From Clostridium intestinale DSM 6191 (lineage in GTDB: Bacteria; Bacillota; Clostridia; Clostridiales; Clostridiaceae), in NCBI RefSeq assembly GCF_900130055.1, contig NZ_FQXU01000006.1, positions 62,001 to 126,000 on the forward strand: a stretch of DNA of 64,000 nucleotides, read 5' to 3'. The notes under the pieces were generated by a model. The model did no database searches. It saw nothing but the letters and a program-made list of their open reading frames with translations, and was not told the DNA's origin. This document shows positions 35,174 through 43,412 of the stretch, in pieces (the first letter of the stretch is position 1; every line of letters starts with the position of its first letter). Both the position numbers and the translations under genes were made by a program.

Positions 35174-36028
35174 ATGAAGATTTCAAGTTCATCTAATCTT
35201 AATTTATATGAAATAATTAAGGATAATAATAAGGTTGAATTAGTTTCTAATAAAAAGTTAGAATTGTCCCATACTAATGATAGAATTGAGATAAGTGATG
35301 AGGGAAGACAGCGTTTAGCTTCAGAAGTTGTAAACCATGCAGCTAAATATTTTGGAACTACTCAAATTAATGAATCGTTAAATAATATACTTGAGGATAA
35401 GTCTCCAGAAGTTAAGGAGGCGGTTTATAACATAATTCAATCTAATTTTATTAATAAAGGAAATGTCCCTAATGATAAGGAAAGGGCGGCTTTATTAGAA
35501 ATGGGATTATCACAGGCTGAATTTATTGCTAATAATTATATGAATGAGAATGAAGCTAAAGATTTTATGAGTACAATCAAACAGATTGCGGCAATTTCTA
35601 AAACGGGAGAAGTGGATGTTAAAACAGGAATAGTAAGTTATTATACTCCACCTGAAAGACCTGTTGGTGCCCCTAAGGATTATATAAATCCAGAAGAACT
35701 CATGAAAAGGTTTGAACCAGAAACATATAAAAAATTTGCAGATGCTGTTATTAATAAGGGCGATTGGGCTAGTATTCTTATAAATTTTGCAAAAAGAGCA
35801 TCAACTAATTTGGATTGGTCTAAAAAGTTTAGGGAAGAAAGTAATAAAAAGATGGAAGCTCTTGAGAATAGTATTACTCAAAATAGATTTGAATCTGTAT
35901 CTAAAAACAGTTTAGAAGATTTTTCAAAAGGAATGAAGTTATCAATATTAAATGCTGGTTTTACAAGTACAGAGTTCATGTCAAAAAATATGGATGTTTT
36001 TATTAGAATAATTAAAGGTAATAAATAG
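35174..36028 (+). CDS. Hypothetical protein
   Basis: Protein of 284 residues, soluble and mainly helical by composition, with no signal peptide or membrane segment. CAGGAGGTAG lies upstream of the ATG. The stretch RIEISDEGRQRLASEVV near residue 37 resembles the N-terminal element found in several flagellar or anti-sigma-type clostridial proteins such as FlgM, but the rest does not match anything I know. A terminator-like hairpin follows. Function not assigned. Confidence 0.75.
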   Translation: MKISSSSNLNLYEIIKDNNKVELVSNKKLELSHTNDRIEISDEGRQRLASEVVNHAAKYFGTTQINESLNNILEDKSPEVKEAVYNIIQSNFINKGNVPNDKERAALLEMGLSQAEFIANNYMNENEAKDFMSTIKQIAAISKTGEVDVKTGIVSYYTPPERPVGAPKDYINPEELMKRFEPETYKKFADAVINKGDWASILINFAKRASTNLDWSKKFREESNKKMEALENSITQNRFESVSKNSLEDFSKGMKLSILNAGFTSTEFMSKNMDVFIRIIKGNK

Positions 36029-36033
36029 TTTAA

Positions 36034-36064
36034 AGAGAGATTCTCAGGTTTTGAGAATCTCTCT
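36034..36064. terminator. Hairpin between convergent genes
   Basis: A perfect 13-bp stem (36034-36046 with 36052-36064) with a 5-nt loop lies between the 35174 gene and the convergent 36110 gene. The T-tract is weak on both sides, so it may stop both transcripts or act as a 3' stabiliser. Confidence 0.6.
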
Positions 36065-36109
36065 TCTATTAACGAAGAGAAAATAAGTTTAATCAATAGC
36101 TAAATGAAT

Positions 36110-36748
36110 TTACGAGAAAATCATTTCTTTAGTTTTGCTTGAATCAACCATATATTCGTAGGCTGCTATATGGTTGTAATATAATTGTCCAAGCTTTTGA
36201 CCTGTAGGAAGGTTCCAATCTTTTTGAAGCTCAGATGAAATAGCAAACCAGTTTGTAGTTTTTACTCCAGCTTGAGCCAGTCTACTTATAGCTGATTGCT
36301 CAACTAAAGGACACCAGGTTCCAGATGAATCAATAGCAGCATAAACATCATAACCATCTCTTACGGCGGAGATAGCTGGGAATGTTAAACATACGTCTGT
36401 AACTATTCCAGCCATTATTAATTTACTTCTTCCGGTAGCTTTAACTTTTCTTAAAAAGTTTTGATCTTCCCAAGCATTTATTATTGTTCTATCTATTACC
36501 TGCACATCAGGAAACATTTCAGTAATTTCTTTTAAGAATTCACCATTTGGGCCACTGCTTTTACTTGAAGTTAATATAACTGGAATATTAAATAGTTTTG
36601 CAGTTTCAGCTAAGGAGATAATATTATTTTTCAAAATATTTGTAGGTAAAGTTTTCACTGTAGAAAGTAACCCAACCTGATGGTCAATTAAAATTAAAGC
36701 AGAATTTTCTGGAGTCAAAGTTTCATAAAATCTAGTATTATCTTGCAT
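36110..36748 (-). CDS. Isochorismatase-family cysteine hydrolase (YcaC-like)
   Basis: Protein of 212 residues. Asp22 in ALILIDHQVGL and Cys120 in AGIVTDVCLTFPA are the expected acid and nucleophile. The RTIINAWEDQNF segment and TTNWFAISSELQKDWNLPTG tail closely follow E. coli YcaC, an octameric hydrolase of unknown substrate. Read from the minus strand with TAGGAGGTTC before the start. It is convergent with the 35174 gene and divergent from the small genes at 37.0 kb. Substrate not known; amide or nicotinamide-like compounds are typical for the superfamily. Confidence 0.9.
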   Translation of the reverse strand: MQDNTRFYETLTPENSALILIDHQVGLLSTVKTLPTNILKNNIISLAETAKLFNIPVILTSSKSSGPNGEFLKEITEMFPDVQVIDRTIINAWEDQNFLRKVKATGRSKLIMAGIVTDVCLTFPAISAVRDGYDVYAAIDSSGTWCPLVEQSAISRLAQAGVKTTNWFAISSELQKDWNLPTGQKLGQLYYNHIAAYEYMVDSSKTKEMIFS

Positions 36749-37006
36749 AATTAGAACCTCCTAAAAATATATTTTTGATTTAAACTACATTAATTAATAT
36801 TCCCTTAGACGATTTTCATATGTTTTATAATTAATGACATTAAAGCTTGAACTTATAATGTTTTAACGATAATTACTAAAAATTAAGCGTTTATTTTAAA
36901 AACCCCATATTCACATTAATTTCATGGTAATATAAAGGTAGGAATAATTAAGTAAAATGGTACATATAGCTTTTTATTAGCGACTTAGAAAACTAAAGGG
37001 GAATTT

Positions 37007-37226
37007 ATGAAAAAATTTAATATTAATTTTAATGTTGATAGGCTTAATATTAGATTTTTATGCAGTATTTAATCTATTTAGATTTAAGATAGGTTTTAAT
37101 ATTATTGGGAATAGGAGATATGTCAGTAGGACTAGTAGAGTGAAACTAAATAAGTATCTTGTAATCGGCGGAGTAGGAATTACTATAACTGCCATTGCAT
37201 CGATTTTAAAGATATTTCTATGGTAA
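37007..37226 (+). pseudogene. Small two-helix membrane protein, possibly frameshifted
   Basis: An open frame 37032-37226 encodes 64 residues with two hydrophobic helices (MLIGLILDFYAVFNLF and YLVIGGVGITITAIASIL) but has no ribosome site. Just upstream, ATG 37007 has a good AAAGGGGA site and encodes MKKFNINF before ending out of frame after 21 codons. Removing one base in the T-run at 37027-37030 would join the two into one natural protein. Either a genuine frameshift or a sequencing error. It precedes another membrane-protein gene by 12 bp. Confidence 0.5.
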
Positions 37227-37238
37227 AAGGGGGAGAAT

Positions 37239-38126
37239 ATGAAAAAGAAGTTTTCAAGATTATTTATAATTAATATTTTGTTTTATTTAAATAATTTTCT
37301 TTACTTAATATTTGGATTAAAGATAGAGAGTAATTCTTTACAACAGGCTTGGTCAATAACACCTCTTATCTTTATTGCAATAGTATATGATTTTATGGAT
37401 TATTTATGGAAAAATAACTTAAGTATTAAAAATAAATCCATAGTAGATTTTATTATAAGGATTTTAGCTTTTTTAGCAGTATTATATAGTGATGAAAATA
37501 AAATGATATTTTTTATTTTACTTATGATATTAATGACTATAACAAATATACTGATAGAATTTGATATAAAAAAAGATATAAACAATAATAATTATTATAA
37601 GGATATAAAAGAATTTGATTTATATGAAAATGAAAAGTTGGATAACTTGATAAAAAGATATTATTATTATAAAAATGTAGATTTAGATAAGTGTAATCTA
37701 GATAATAGATATGAAGTAGATAAAATGTTTAAGCTTGAAAAGAATGAGACTTATTCAAAATGGATTTCCTTTTGCTTAATGTACATTAACCTTGCTACTT
37801 CAGATCTTTTTAAAGGTAAAATAAAATTTTTTATAGGTGTAGTACTTTTAATATCATTTTTTGTATATATTCGTACATCTCAAGAAAAATTCAGCTACTT
37901 TTATAAAGATGATAAGATATTAAAAATAAAGAATATAAGGAATAATGTTTTTTTATTTATAGGAATGTCTACGTTATATATTATGAAGGTATTTATTATA
38001 GGAAATACTTTGTTTGAGTTAAGTTTTAAGTCTGAGATGTGGATCTTGGTTATAGCTGTGCTTTTGTTTAGTTTTTCCCTAAATGAAAGTCAACAAATAC
38101 TAAATAAATTCACTGATAAAGGATAG
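37239..38126 (+). CDS. Hypothetical multi-pass membrane protein
   Basis: Protein of 295 residues. Hydrophobic segments are near 8-27, 36-52, 67-82, 85-107, 194-212, 233-252 and 262-282, giving about seven helices, with a charged soluble stretch (about 112-165) rich in Asn, Asp and Tyr in the middle. AAGGGGGAG precedes the ATG. No motif recognised. Composition is lower in GC than the metabolic genes. Followed by a strong terminator, and probably co-transcribed with the small gene upstream. Confidence 0.7.
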   Translation: MKKKFSRLFIINILFYLNNFLYLIFGLKIESNSLQQAWSITPLIFIAIVYDFMDYLWKNNLSIKNKSIVDFIIRILAFLAVLYSDENKMIFFILLMILMTITNILIEFDIKKDINNNNYYKDIKEFDLYENEKLDNLIKRYYYYKNVDLDKCNLDNRYEVDKMFKLEKNETYSKWISFCLMYINLATSDLFKGKIKFFIGVVLLISFFVYIRTSQEKFSYFYKDDKILKIKNIRNNVFLFIGMSTLYIMKVFIIGNTLFELSFKSEMWILVIAVLLFSFSLNESQQILNKFTDKG

Positions 38127-38127
38127 T

Positions 38128-38165
38128 AAATGAGCTATCGCAAATATGCGGTAGCTCATTTATTT
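38128..38165 (+). terminator. Intrinsic terminator
   Basis: A 15-bp stem (38128-38142 with 38147-38161, one G-T pair), 4-nt AATA loop and a T-rich tail, just after the 37239 gene. Confidence 0.9.
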
Positions 38166-38330
38166 TAGATATATTACAAAATAAATGTTAAAAAAATAAC
38201 TACGAATATAACGTTATAAGTTTGTAAATTATGATTATAAAAGAAAAAGCCTTGATATCTCCGTAATACTCTTGAATTCATAGATTTGTATAAATAAAAA
38301 ATTGAATATTTAGAAAAATATTAGCAATTT

Positions 38331-38350
38331 AATGTTAAAAAATTAACATT
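38331..38350 (+). promoter_or_regulatory. Rex-like operator
   Basis: A perfect palindrome AATGTTAA-N4-TTAACATT, close to the Rex consensus TTGTTAA-N4-TTAACAA of clostridia. It overlaps the expected -35 region of the CoxA-transferase promoter, whose extended -10 (TGATATAAT) is at 38365-38373. Repression at high NAD+/NADH would fit a fermentation gene. Confidence 0.65.
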
Positions 38351-38364
38351 ATTTCTGAAAAAAG

Positions 38365-38373
38365 TGATATAAT
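38365..38373 (+). promoter_or_regulatory. Extended -10 promoter element for the CoA-transferase gene
   Basis: TGATATAAT at 38365-38373, an extended -10 element with a perfect TATAAT. The -35 position falls within the Rex-like palindrome (38331-38350), without a strong hexamer. It lies about 50 bp before the start codon. Confidence 0.6.
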
Positions 38374-38423
38374 TAAATAGTAATAATATAGAAGAATTTT
38401 ATATAGGACAAGGAGGTTCTTTT

Positions 38424-39719
38424 ATGGAATGGAAAAAAAATTTCGAAAGTAAGATAGTTACTGCAGATGAAGCTTCTAGAAAAATAAAATCAGGGGATAG
38501 AGTTGTTTTAGGCAATGCTTGTGCAGCTCCCAAAGATGTTGTTAAGGCCATGGTTTTAAACAAGGAAAATTATAGAAATGTTGAAATCATGAATATGCTT
38601 TTGCTAGAAGAATGTGAATATGTAAAACCTGAAATGGAGCCATATTTCCGTCACAATTCTTTGTTTGTTGGAGGTGGAGTTAGAGAGGCTGTTATGTCTG
38701 GAAGGGCAGATTATACGCCATGTTTTTTTTCTGAAATGCCTAAATTATTTAGAAGTATAAGGGTAGATGTAGCTATAATTAATGTTAGTGCACCTGATGA
38801 ACATGGATATTGTAGTTTTGGGGTATCTGTTGACTATATTAAGGCAGCAGCAGAAGAAGCAAAAATTGTTATAGCAGAAGTAAACGATAAGATGCCAAGA
38901 ACTATCGGAGATTCTTTTATACATGTTTCAAAGATAGATTATATAGTAAAGACATCAAATGATATAGTTGAACTTACACCTCCAAAGATTGGGGAGCTCG
39001 AAAGAGCTATTGGTGAAAACTGCGCAAAGTTAGTAGACGATGAATCAACTCTTCAATTAGGAATAGGGGCTATACCAGATGCTGTTTTATTATTCCTTAA
39101 AGATAAAAAGAATTTAGGGCTTCATTCGGAAATGATTTCTGATGGAGTTGTTGAGTTAATTGAATCAGGTGTTATTACAAATGAGGCTAAAACTTTGCAT
39201 AGAGGTAGATCTGTAATTACATTTCTTATGGGAACAAAAAAGCTTTATGATTATGTAGATAATAATCCTAATATCATAGTATATCCAGTTGACTATGTTA
39301 ATGATCCACGTGTTATAGCTCAAAATGATAAGATGGTTTCTATTAATTCTTGTATCCAAGTGGATCTTATGGGACAAGTGGCTGCAGATACAATAGGATT
39401 AACTCAGTTTAGTGGAGTTGGTGGACAAGTTGATTTTATAAGAGGAGCTGCAATGAGTAAAGGCGGTAAATCTATAATAGCAATGCCTTCAACAGCTGGA
39501 CATGGAAAATTTTCAAGGATAGTCCCTATGTTAGATGAAGGAGCCGCGGTAACCACATCTAGAAATGATATACATTACGTTGTTACTGAATTCGGGATTG
39601 CAGAATTAAAAGGAAAAACCTTAAGGGATAGAGCAAGAAATTTAATAAATGTTGCACACCCTAATTTTAAAGAAGAATTGATAAGTGAATGGGAAAGAAG
39701 ATTTAAAATGAAGTTTTAG
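38424..39719 (+). CDS. 4-hydroxybutyrate/butyrate-type CoA-transferase (acetyl-CoA hydrolase/transferase family)
   Basis: Swaps CoA between acyl groups, 431 residues. The catalytic glutamate is E236 in GLHSEMISDGVVEL; GIGAIPDAVL and FSGVGGQVDFIRGAAMSKGG are the CoA-binding loops of this family. Such enzymes in clostridia are named 4-hydroxybutyrate CoA-transferase or butyryl-CoA:acetate CoA-transferase; the exact acid cannot be told by eye. Single gene with AAGGAGGTTC before the start, a Rex-like palindrome upstream and a terminator after it. It may link the CoA pool to acetate or butyrate formation. Confidence 0.92.
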   Translation: MEWKKNFESKIVTADEASRKIKSGDRVVLGNACAAPKDVVKAMVLNKENYRNVEIMNMLLLEECEYVKPEMEPYFRHNSLFVGGGVREAVMSGRADYTPCFFSEMPKLFRSIRVDVAIINVSAPDEHGYCSFGVSVDYIKAAAEEAKIVIAEVNDKMPRTIGDSFIHVSKIDYIVKTSNDIVELTPPKIGELERAIGENCAKLVDDESTLQLGIGAIPDAVLLFLKDKKNLGLHSEMISDGVVELIESGVITNEAKTLHRGRSVITFLMGTKKLYDYVDNNPNIIVYPVDYVNDPRVIAQNDKMVSINSCIQVDLMGQVAADTIGLTQFSGVGGQVDFIRGAAMSKGGKSIIAMPSTAGHGKFSRIVPMLDEGAAVTTSRNDIHYVVTEFGIAELKGKTLRDRARNLINVAHPNFKEELISEWERRFKMKF

Positions 39720-39727
39720 AAATATGC

Positions 39728-39767
39728 ATATAGACATCCTATAGAAATGTGGGATGTCTATATTTTA
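39728..39767 (+). terminator. Intrinsic terminator
   Basis: A 12-bp perfect stem (39728-39739 with 39752-39763) and 12-nt loop with a T-rich tail after the CoA-transferase gene. Confidence 0.85.
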
Positions 39768-39818
39768 TTATAGGATATTGAATTTATACTAAATGACTAT
39801 CATTAATAGAATATGTAA

Positions 39819-39983
39819 TTAAGATTTTTCCTCAAGAATACAGATTATTTTCCTTAAGGCTAATACTATTGAGCCTAAAGAAAAGAGTAATGCAAACAAA
39901 AAAATTCCATTTGAACCATAAGAAAATGAAAGTAAAGATGAGAGAAATATAAGTACAGCTGCATAAAATAAGAAAGTTTTCAT
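39819..39983 (-). CDS. Small two-helix membrane protein
   Basis: Fifty-four residues from ATG 39983, starting MKTFLFYAAVLIFLSS; AGGAGGAG lies just upstream on the minus strand, so this start is preferred over an upstream ATG at 40028. Two hydrophobic helices (FLFYAAVLIFLSSLLSF and GIFLFALLFSLGSIVLAL) and a charged end. Such tiny membrane proteins are common in clostridia and have no known function. Convergent with the CoA-transferase gene and divergent from the GntR operon. Confidence 0.65.
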   Translation of the reverse strand: MKTFLFYAAVLIFLSSLLSFSYGSNGIFLFALLFSLGSIVLALRKIICILEEKS

Positions 39984-40095
39984 AGAACTCCTCCTAAAAA
40001 ATAAAAAATAAATTAATAAAGATATCATACCATATTTTTACTTGTTATAAATATGATGCATTTAATTGGTACATAAAATAAAGTTTTAAATATAC

Positions 40096-40124
40096 TTGAA
40101 CTATTATTATATTTGTTATATATT
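40096..40124 (+). promoter_or_regulatory. Promoter of the GntR operon
   Basis: TTGAAC at 40096-40101 and TATATT at 40119-40124 with a 17-bp spacer. The -10 hexamer falls at the centre of a 45-bp perfect palindrome, consistent with repression by the gene's own product. Confidence 0.5.
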
Positions 40125-40146
40125 ATATATAACAAATATAATAATA
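40102..40146. promoter_or_regulatory. 45-bp perfect palindrome, probable GntR/YtrA operator
   Basis: Twenty-two base pairs on each side of the T at 40124 match perfectly; the core is GTTATATAT/ATATATAAC. It lies between -35 and the ribosome site of the GntR gene. YtrA-type repressors bind long AT-rich dyads in their own promoters, so autoregulation is likely. In RNA it would form a hairpin next to the ribosome site. Confidence 0.7.
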
Positions 40147-40160
40147 AAGGAGGAGATAAA

Positions 40161-40538
40161 ATGCTCATAAGAATTGATTTTCAAAGTGATGTTCCTATAT
40201 ATCTTCAGCTTAAAAACCAAATAGTCCATGGAATAGCAAATTCAGAACTTCAGCCTGAGGAGAGTTTACCTTCTGTTAGACAAATGGCTGAAGACATTGG
40301 TATAAATCTTCACACTGTAAATAAGGGATATAACCTATTAAAGGATGAAGGGTTTGTTACTATTGATAGACGTAAAGGTGCAGTAGTAAATGAAATACCT
40401 ATTAAGCCAAGCGAAAAGGTTAAGGAAACTTTAAAAGATGAATTGAAAAATATAATTGCTCAAGCGCATTGTTTTGGAATGGATAAAGAAGAGTTTATAA
40501 ATGAGTGTTTAAGTATGTATGACGAATATAATAAATAA
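40161..40538 (+). CDS. GntR-family transcriptional regulator (YtrA subfamily)
   Basis: Repressor of 125 residues. ATG 40161 follows AAAGGAGGAG; an ATG at 40113 would add 16 residues read from the operator. Winged-helix DNA-binding domain: PIYLQLKNQIVHGIANSEL, LPSVRQMAEDIGINLHTVNK and EGFVTIDRRKGAVV. The short C-terminus with no large effector domain is typical of the YtrA branch, which usually controls adjacent ABC exporters or membrane proteins, often in response to cell-wall antibiotics. It heads an operon with two membrane-protein genes. Confidence 0.93.
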   Translation: MLIRIDFQSDVPIYLQLKNQIVHGIANSELQPEESLPSVRQMAEDIGINLHTVNKGYNLLKDEGFVTIDRRKGAVVNEIPIKPSEKVKETLKDELKNIIAQAHCFGMDKEEFINECLSMYDEYNK

Positions 40539-40558
40539 ACCTCAAGGAGGGGTGTTTT

Positions 40559-41689
40559 ATGAATAACGAATTAATTAGTAATGTGATGTCAATTTTCATT
40601 TTTGCTTTGTTATATTTGACTTTTTTAGTTACACCTAAGATAACTAGAAAGGATTTAATATTTGGTGTTTCAATACCATTAGATAGGACTAAAGATGAAG
40701 AAATTAAAAAAATATCTAGAAGTTATTATATTGAAGTAACAGGGATAACTTTAATTATTGCTATAATATATTTTATAATATTAAACAATGTGTTTAACCA
40801 CCCTTTAACTTTAGTATTATTTACTATTGTTATTATTGGAGCATATTTTGTAATCTATTTAAGAGCTAATAAAAAGATGAAGATATATAAAAGTAAAAAT
40901 AATTTTATGGGTAATAAAAAACAGGTGGTTTATGTTGATACCAATATGTCTAAAACCTTAAGAAAAGATGCCGTGGTACATCCTGTTTGGTTTATTATAC
41001 CTGGAGCTATAGCTTTAACTAATTTAATTTTACCGCTTATGAATTATGATAATCTTCCAGAGAAGATAGCTGTGCATTGGAATATACAAGGTGTTGCAGA
41101 TAATTTTGTATCTAAATCTGTAGGTTCAGTTATAAGTACTGGATTAATGCCTTTAATATTAGTTGGGATTTTAGCTTTTACAAATTACTCTATTGCTATA
41201 AGTAAAAATAAAATTGATGCAAGTAATCCTGTTAAAGCTTCACAAAAATTATTTAAGTTTAAGAAAATTAATTCCATAATGATATACTGTTTAACTATTG
41301 GATTAACTCTTTTATTAACAACATTTAATTTAAAATCTTATAATATTATTTCTTTTGATTTAGCTAAATTTACTCCAGTTTTAATTATCTTTTTCCTAGC
41401 AGTAGTTATAGGACCTATCATTATAAGTATTAAAATAGGTCAAGGTGGAAGCAATATAAAGGATAAGGATGAATCAGATATAAATTCTGATGTTATAAAT
41501 GTTGATGACGATGAGTTTTGGATACTTGGATCTTTTTACTATAATCCTAATGATCCATCAATATTTGTAGAAAAGCGTTTTGGAACTGGATGGACAATGA
41601 ATTTTGGAAATAAAATATCTATTATTATATCGATAATATTCATAATATTTGTAGCTATAATGATACTAATGCCAGTTATATTTTCATAA
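40559..41689 (+). CDS. DUF1648/DUF5808 membrane protein
   Basis: Protein of 376 residues with about eight transmembrane helices. The DUF1648 block is PLMNYDNLPEKIAVHWNIQG near residue 162, and the C-terminal DUF5808 block is FYYNPNDPSIFVEKRFGTGW. This pair of domains, following a YtrA-type GntR gene, is common in clostridia and bacilli (SdpI/YdgA-like context); the role is thought to be envelope-related, possibly bacteriocin immunity, but is not settled. AAGGAGGGG precedes the ATG, 20 bp after the GntR stop. Confidence 0.85.
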   Translation: MNNELISNVMSIFIFALLYLTFLVTPKITRKDLIFGVSIPLDRTKDEEIKKISRSYYIEVTGITLIIAIIYFIILNNVFNHPLTLVLFTIVIIGAYFVIYLRANKKMKIYKSKNNFMGNKKQVVYVDTNMSKTLRKDAVVHPVWFIIPGAIALTNLILPLMNYDNLPEKIAVHWNIQGVADNFVSKSVGSVISTGLMPLILVGILAFTNYSIAISKNKIDASNPVKASQKLFKFKKINSIMIYCLTIGLTLLLTTFNLKSYNIISFDLAKFTPVLIIFFLAVVIGPIIISIKIGQGGSNIKDKDESDINSDVINVDDDEFWILGSFYYNPNDPSIFVEKRFGTGWTMNFGNKISIIISIIFIIFVAIMILMPVIFS

Positions 41690-41706
41690 AGTAGGGGTGT
41701 GTTGAT

Positions 41707-42477
41707 ATGGTAAGTAATAATGTAATAATTTCAATGATTATAGTAATGGTTATTTGTGTATTATTTCCTATAGGAATATTTATATATTTCAAAATTAAAG
41801 AAGGGATATCTATAAAGACAACCTTAGGTGGAATAATAGGCTTTGTATTATTTGCATTAATATTAGAGCAAATACTTCATAAAATTGTTATGTACTCTAA
41901 TATAATTCCAACAAATACTTTTGCTTTTGGAATATATGGGGCGCTGGCTGCTGGAGTATTTGAAGAAACAGGAAGATTTTTGGTTTTCAAAACTTTTTTA
42001 AAGAATAAAAGAGAATGGAAAGACGGACTAGGATATGCTATAGGTCATGGAGGAATAGAAGCTATACTAGTTGGAGGATTGAGTTTTCTGAACTCTTTAA
42101 TAATAACTTTTGCATTAAACTCAGGCACTTTAGATACGATGCTAAAGGGACAAAGTGAATCTATGGTTGAAGGTATTAAATCTTCTGTAATGAATGCAAC
42201 TCCTTTAATGATTGGGGTTGGTGGTATTGAGAGAATATTTGCATTTATGGTTCAAGTTGGACTTACTTTTGTAGTGTTTTATGGAATTAAAAAGAGAAAA
42301 AATATTTATCTTTTATATGCAATATTGCTCCATGCATTAGTAGATTTTATTCCTGCTTTATATCAAACCAAGATAATAAGTAATGTTTTTATAGTAGAGG
42401 CAGTTGTAGGTATATTTGCAATTATAGCAGTAGTTTTTACTATAAGAAGTAGAAAAATATTTGAGAATATTGAATAA
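41707..42477 (+). CDS. YhfC-family intramembrane glutamic endopeptidase-like protein
   Basis: Membrane protein of 256 residues with seven or so helices, of the YhfC/PrsW-related family (PF10086). The motif AAGVFEETGRFLVFK near residue 80 has the EExxR pattern needed for activity, and GYAIGHGGIEAILVGG and LLHALVDFIPAL supply the histidine and Asp/His motifs of this superfamily. Would cleave or bind other membrane proteins. Third gene of the GntR operon, ended by a terminator at 42483. Confidence 0.87.
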   Translation: MVSNNVIISMIIVMVICVLFPIGIFIYFKIKEGISIKTTLGGIIGFVLFALILEQILHKIVMYSNIIPTNTFAFGIYGALAAGVFEETGRFLVFKTFLKNKREWKDGLGYAIGHGGIEAILVGGLSFLNSLIITFALNSGTLDTMLKGQSESMVEGIKSSVMNATPLMIGVGGIERIFAFMVQVGLTFVVFYGIKKRKNIYLLYAILLHALVDFIPALYQTKIISNVFIVEAVVGIFAIIAVVFTIRSRKIFENIE

Positions 42478-42482
42478 GAAAT

Positions 42483-42520
42483 AAAACTCTGAGAATAATT
42501 TTTTGTCCTCAGAGTTTTTT
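42483..42520 (+). terminator. Intrinsic terminator of the GntR operon
   Basis: An 11-bp perfect stem (42483-42493 with 42508-42518), 14-nt loop and a T-run. Confidence 0.88.
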
Positions 42521-42543
42521 CTATTTACAATAAAATATTTTAG

Positions 42544-42651
42544 GAATATATTGTATTTACAGTTAATTTCCCTAATATGTTTCCAGTTGAAAATGATGAA
42601 GAAGAGGTAGAGAAAATGACCCGTATATTACTTGATGGAATAAGAAAATAA
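42544..42651 (+). pseudogene. Remnant of a TetR-type regulator gene (3' end only)
   Basis: The frame from 42544 to the stop at 42649-42651 reads FPNMFPVENDEEEVEKMTRI and then LLDGIRK, a typical C-terminal end of a TetR/AcrR regulator, with a stop codon just before it at 42541. The N-terminal DNA-binding part is gone. Such a regulator usually precedes an ABC-2 exporter, as here. Call rests on pattern only. Confidence 0.5.
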
Positions 42652-42676
42652 TTATAAATATAGGAGGCAAATTACC

Positions 42677-43411
42677 ATGCACAGTAATTCTGTTATTTCT
42701 GTACAAAATATTACACAGAAATTTGGTTCCAATAAAGTACTTGATAATGTAAGTATTGAGGTAAAAAAAGGTGAGGTATTAGGTATCTTAGGACCTTCTG
42801 GTTCTGGAAAAACAACTTTAGTTAAGTCTATAGTTGGAATGCAGACACCTAATTTAGGAAGCATTGAAGTATTAAATACTAAAATTCCATCATTAAAAGT
42901 AACATCTAAGGTTGGTTATATGGCTCAATCTGATGCCTTATATGAGGACTTAAATGCAATGGATAATCTTTTGTTTTTTGCTGAACTTTATGGATTAAAA
43001 GGAAAGATAGCAAAAGAGAGGGCTAGAGAGGTTTTAAAACTTACACATCTTTTAGAAGATGAAAAAAAGGCTGTGAGAAACTTCTCTGGCGGAATGAAAA
43101 GAAGACTATCTCTTGCAATAGCTTTAATACACACCCCTGAGATTCTAATATTAGATGAACCAACAGTTGGAATAGATCCAGTGCTTAGACAGGAGTTCTG
43201 GGGCAAGTTTAATGAACTTAAAGATAGTGGTTGTACTATAATAATTACCACTCATGTTATGGATGAAGCTGAGAAATGCGATAGATTAGCCCTTATAAGA
43301 GATGGAAAGATAACAGCATTATCTTCTCCAGAGGACTTAAAAAAACAAGCTAAGACTGAAACTATAGAAGGTGCTTTTTTATATTTTGGAAGCTTAAAGG
43401 GGGAGAAATAA
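42677..43411 (+). CDS. ABC-2 type exporter ATP-binding protein
   Basis: ATPase of 244 residues. Walker A GPSGSGKTT near residue 39, signature NFSGGMKRRLS near 136, Walker B ILILDEPTVGIDP, and the H-loop in TTHVMDEAEKCD. It resembles DrrA/YadG-type exporters for drugs or lipids. AGGAGGC precedes the ATG. It pairs with the permease beginning 2 bp after its stop. The TetR remnant upstream suggests that the original repressor was lost, so the exporter may now be expressed without it. Confidence 0.93.
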   Translation: MHSNSVISVQNITQKFGSNKVLDNVSIEVKKGEVLGILGPSGSGKTTLVKSIVGMQTPNLGSIEVLNTKIPSLKVTSKVGYMAQSDALYEDLNAMDNLLFFAELYGLKGKIAKERAREVLKLTHLLEDEKKAVRNFSGGMKRRLSLAIALIHTPEILILDEPTVGIDPVLRQEFWGKFNELKDSGCTIIITTHVMDEAEKCDRLALIRDGKITALSSPEDLKKQAKTETIEGAFLYFGSLKGEK

Positions 43412-43412
43412 T

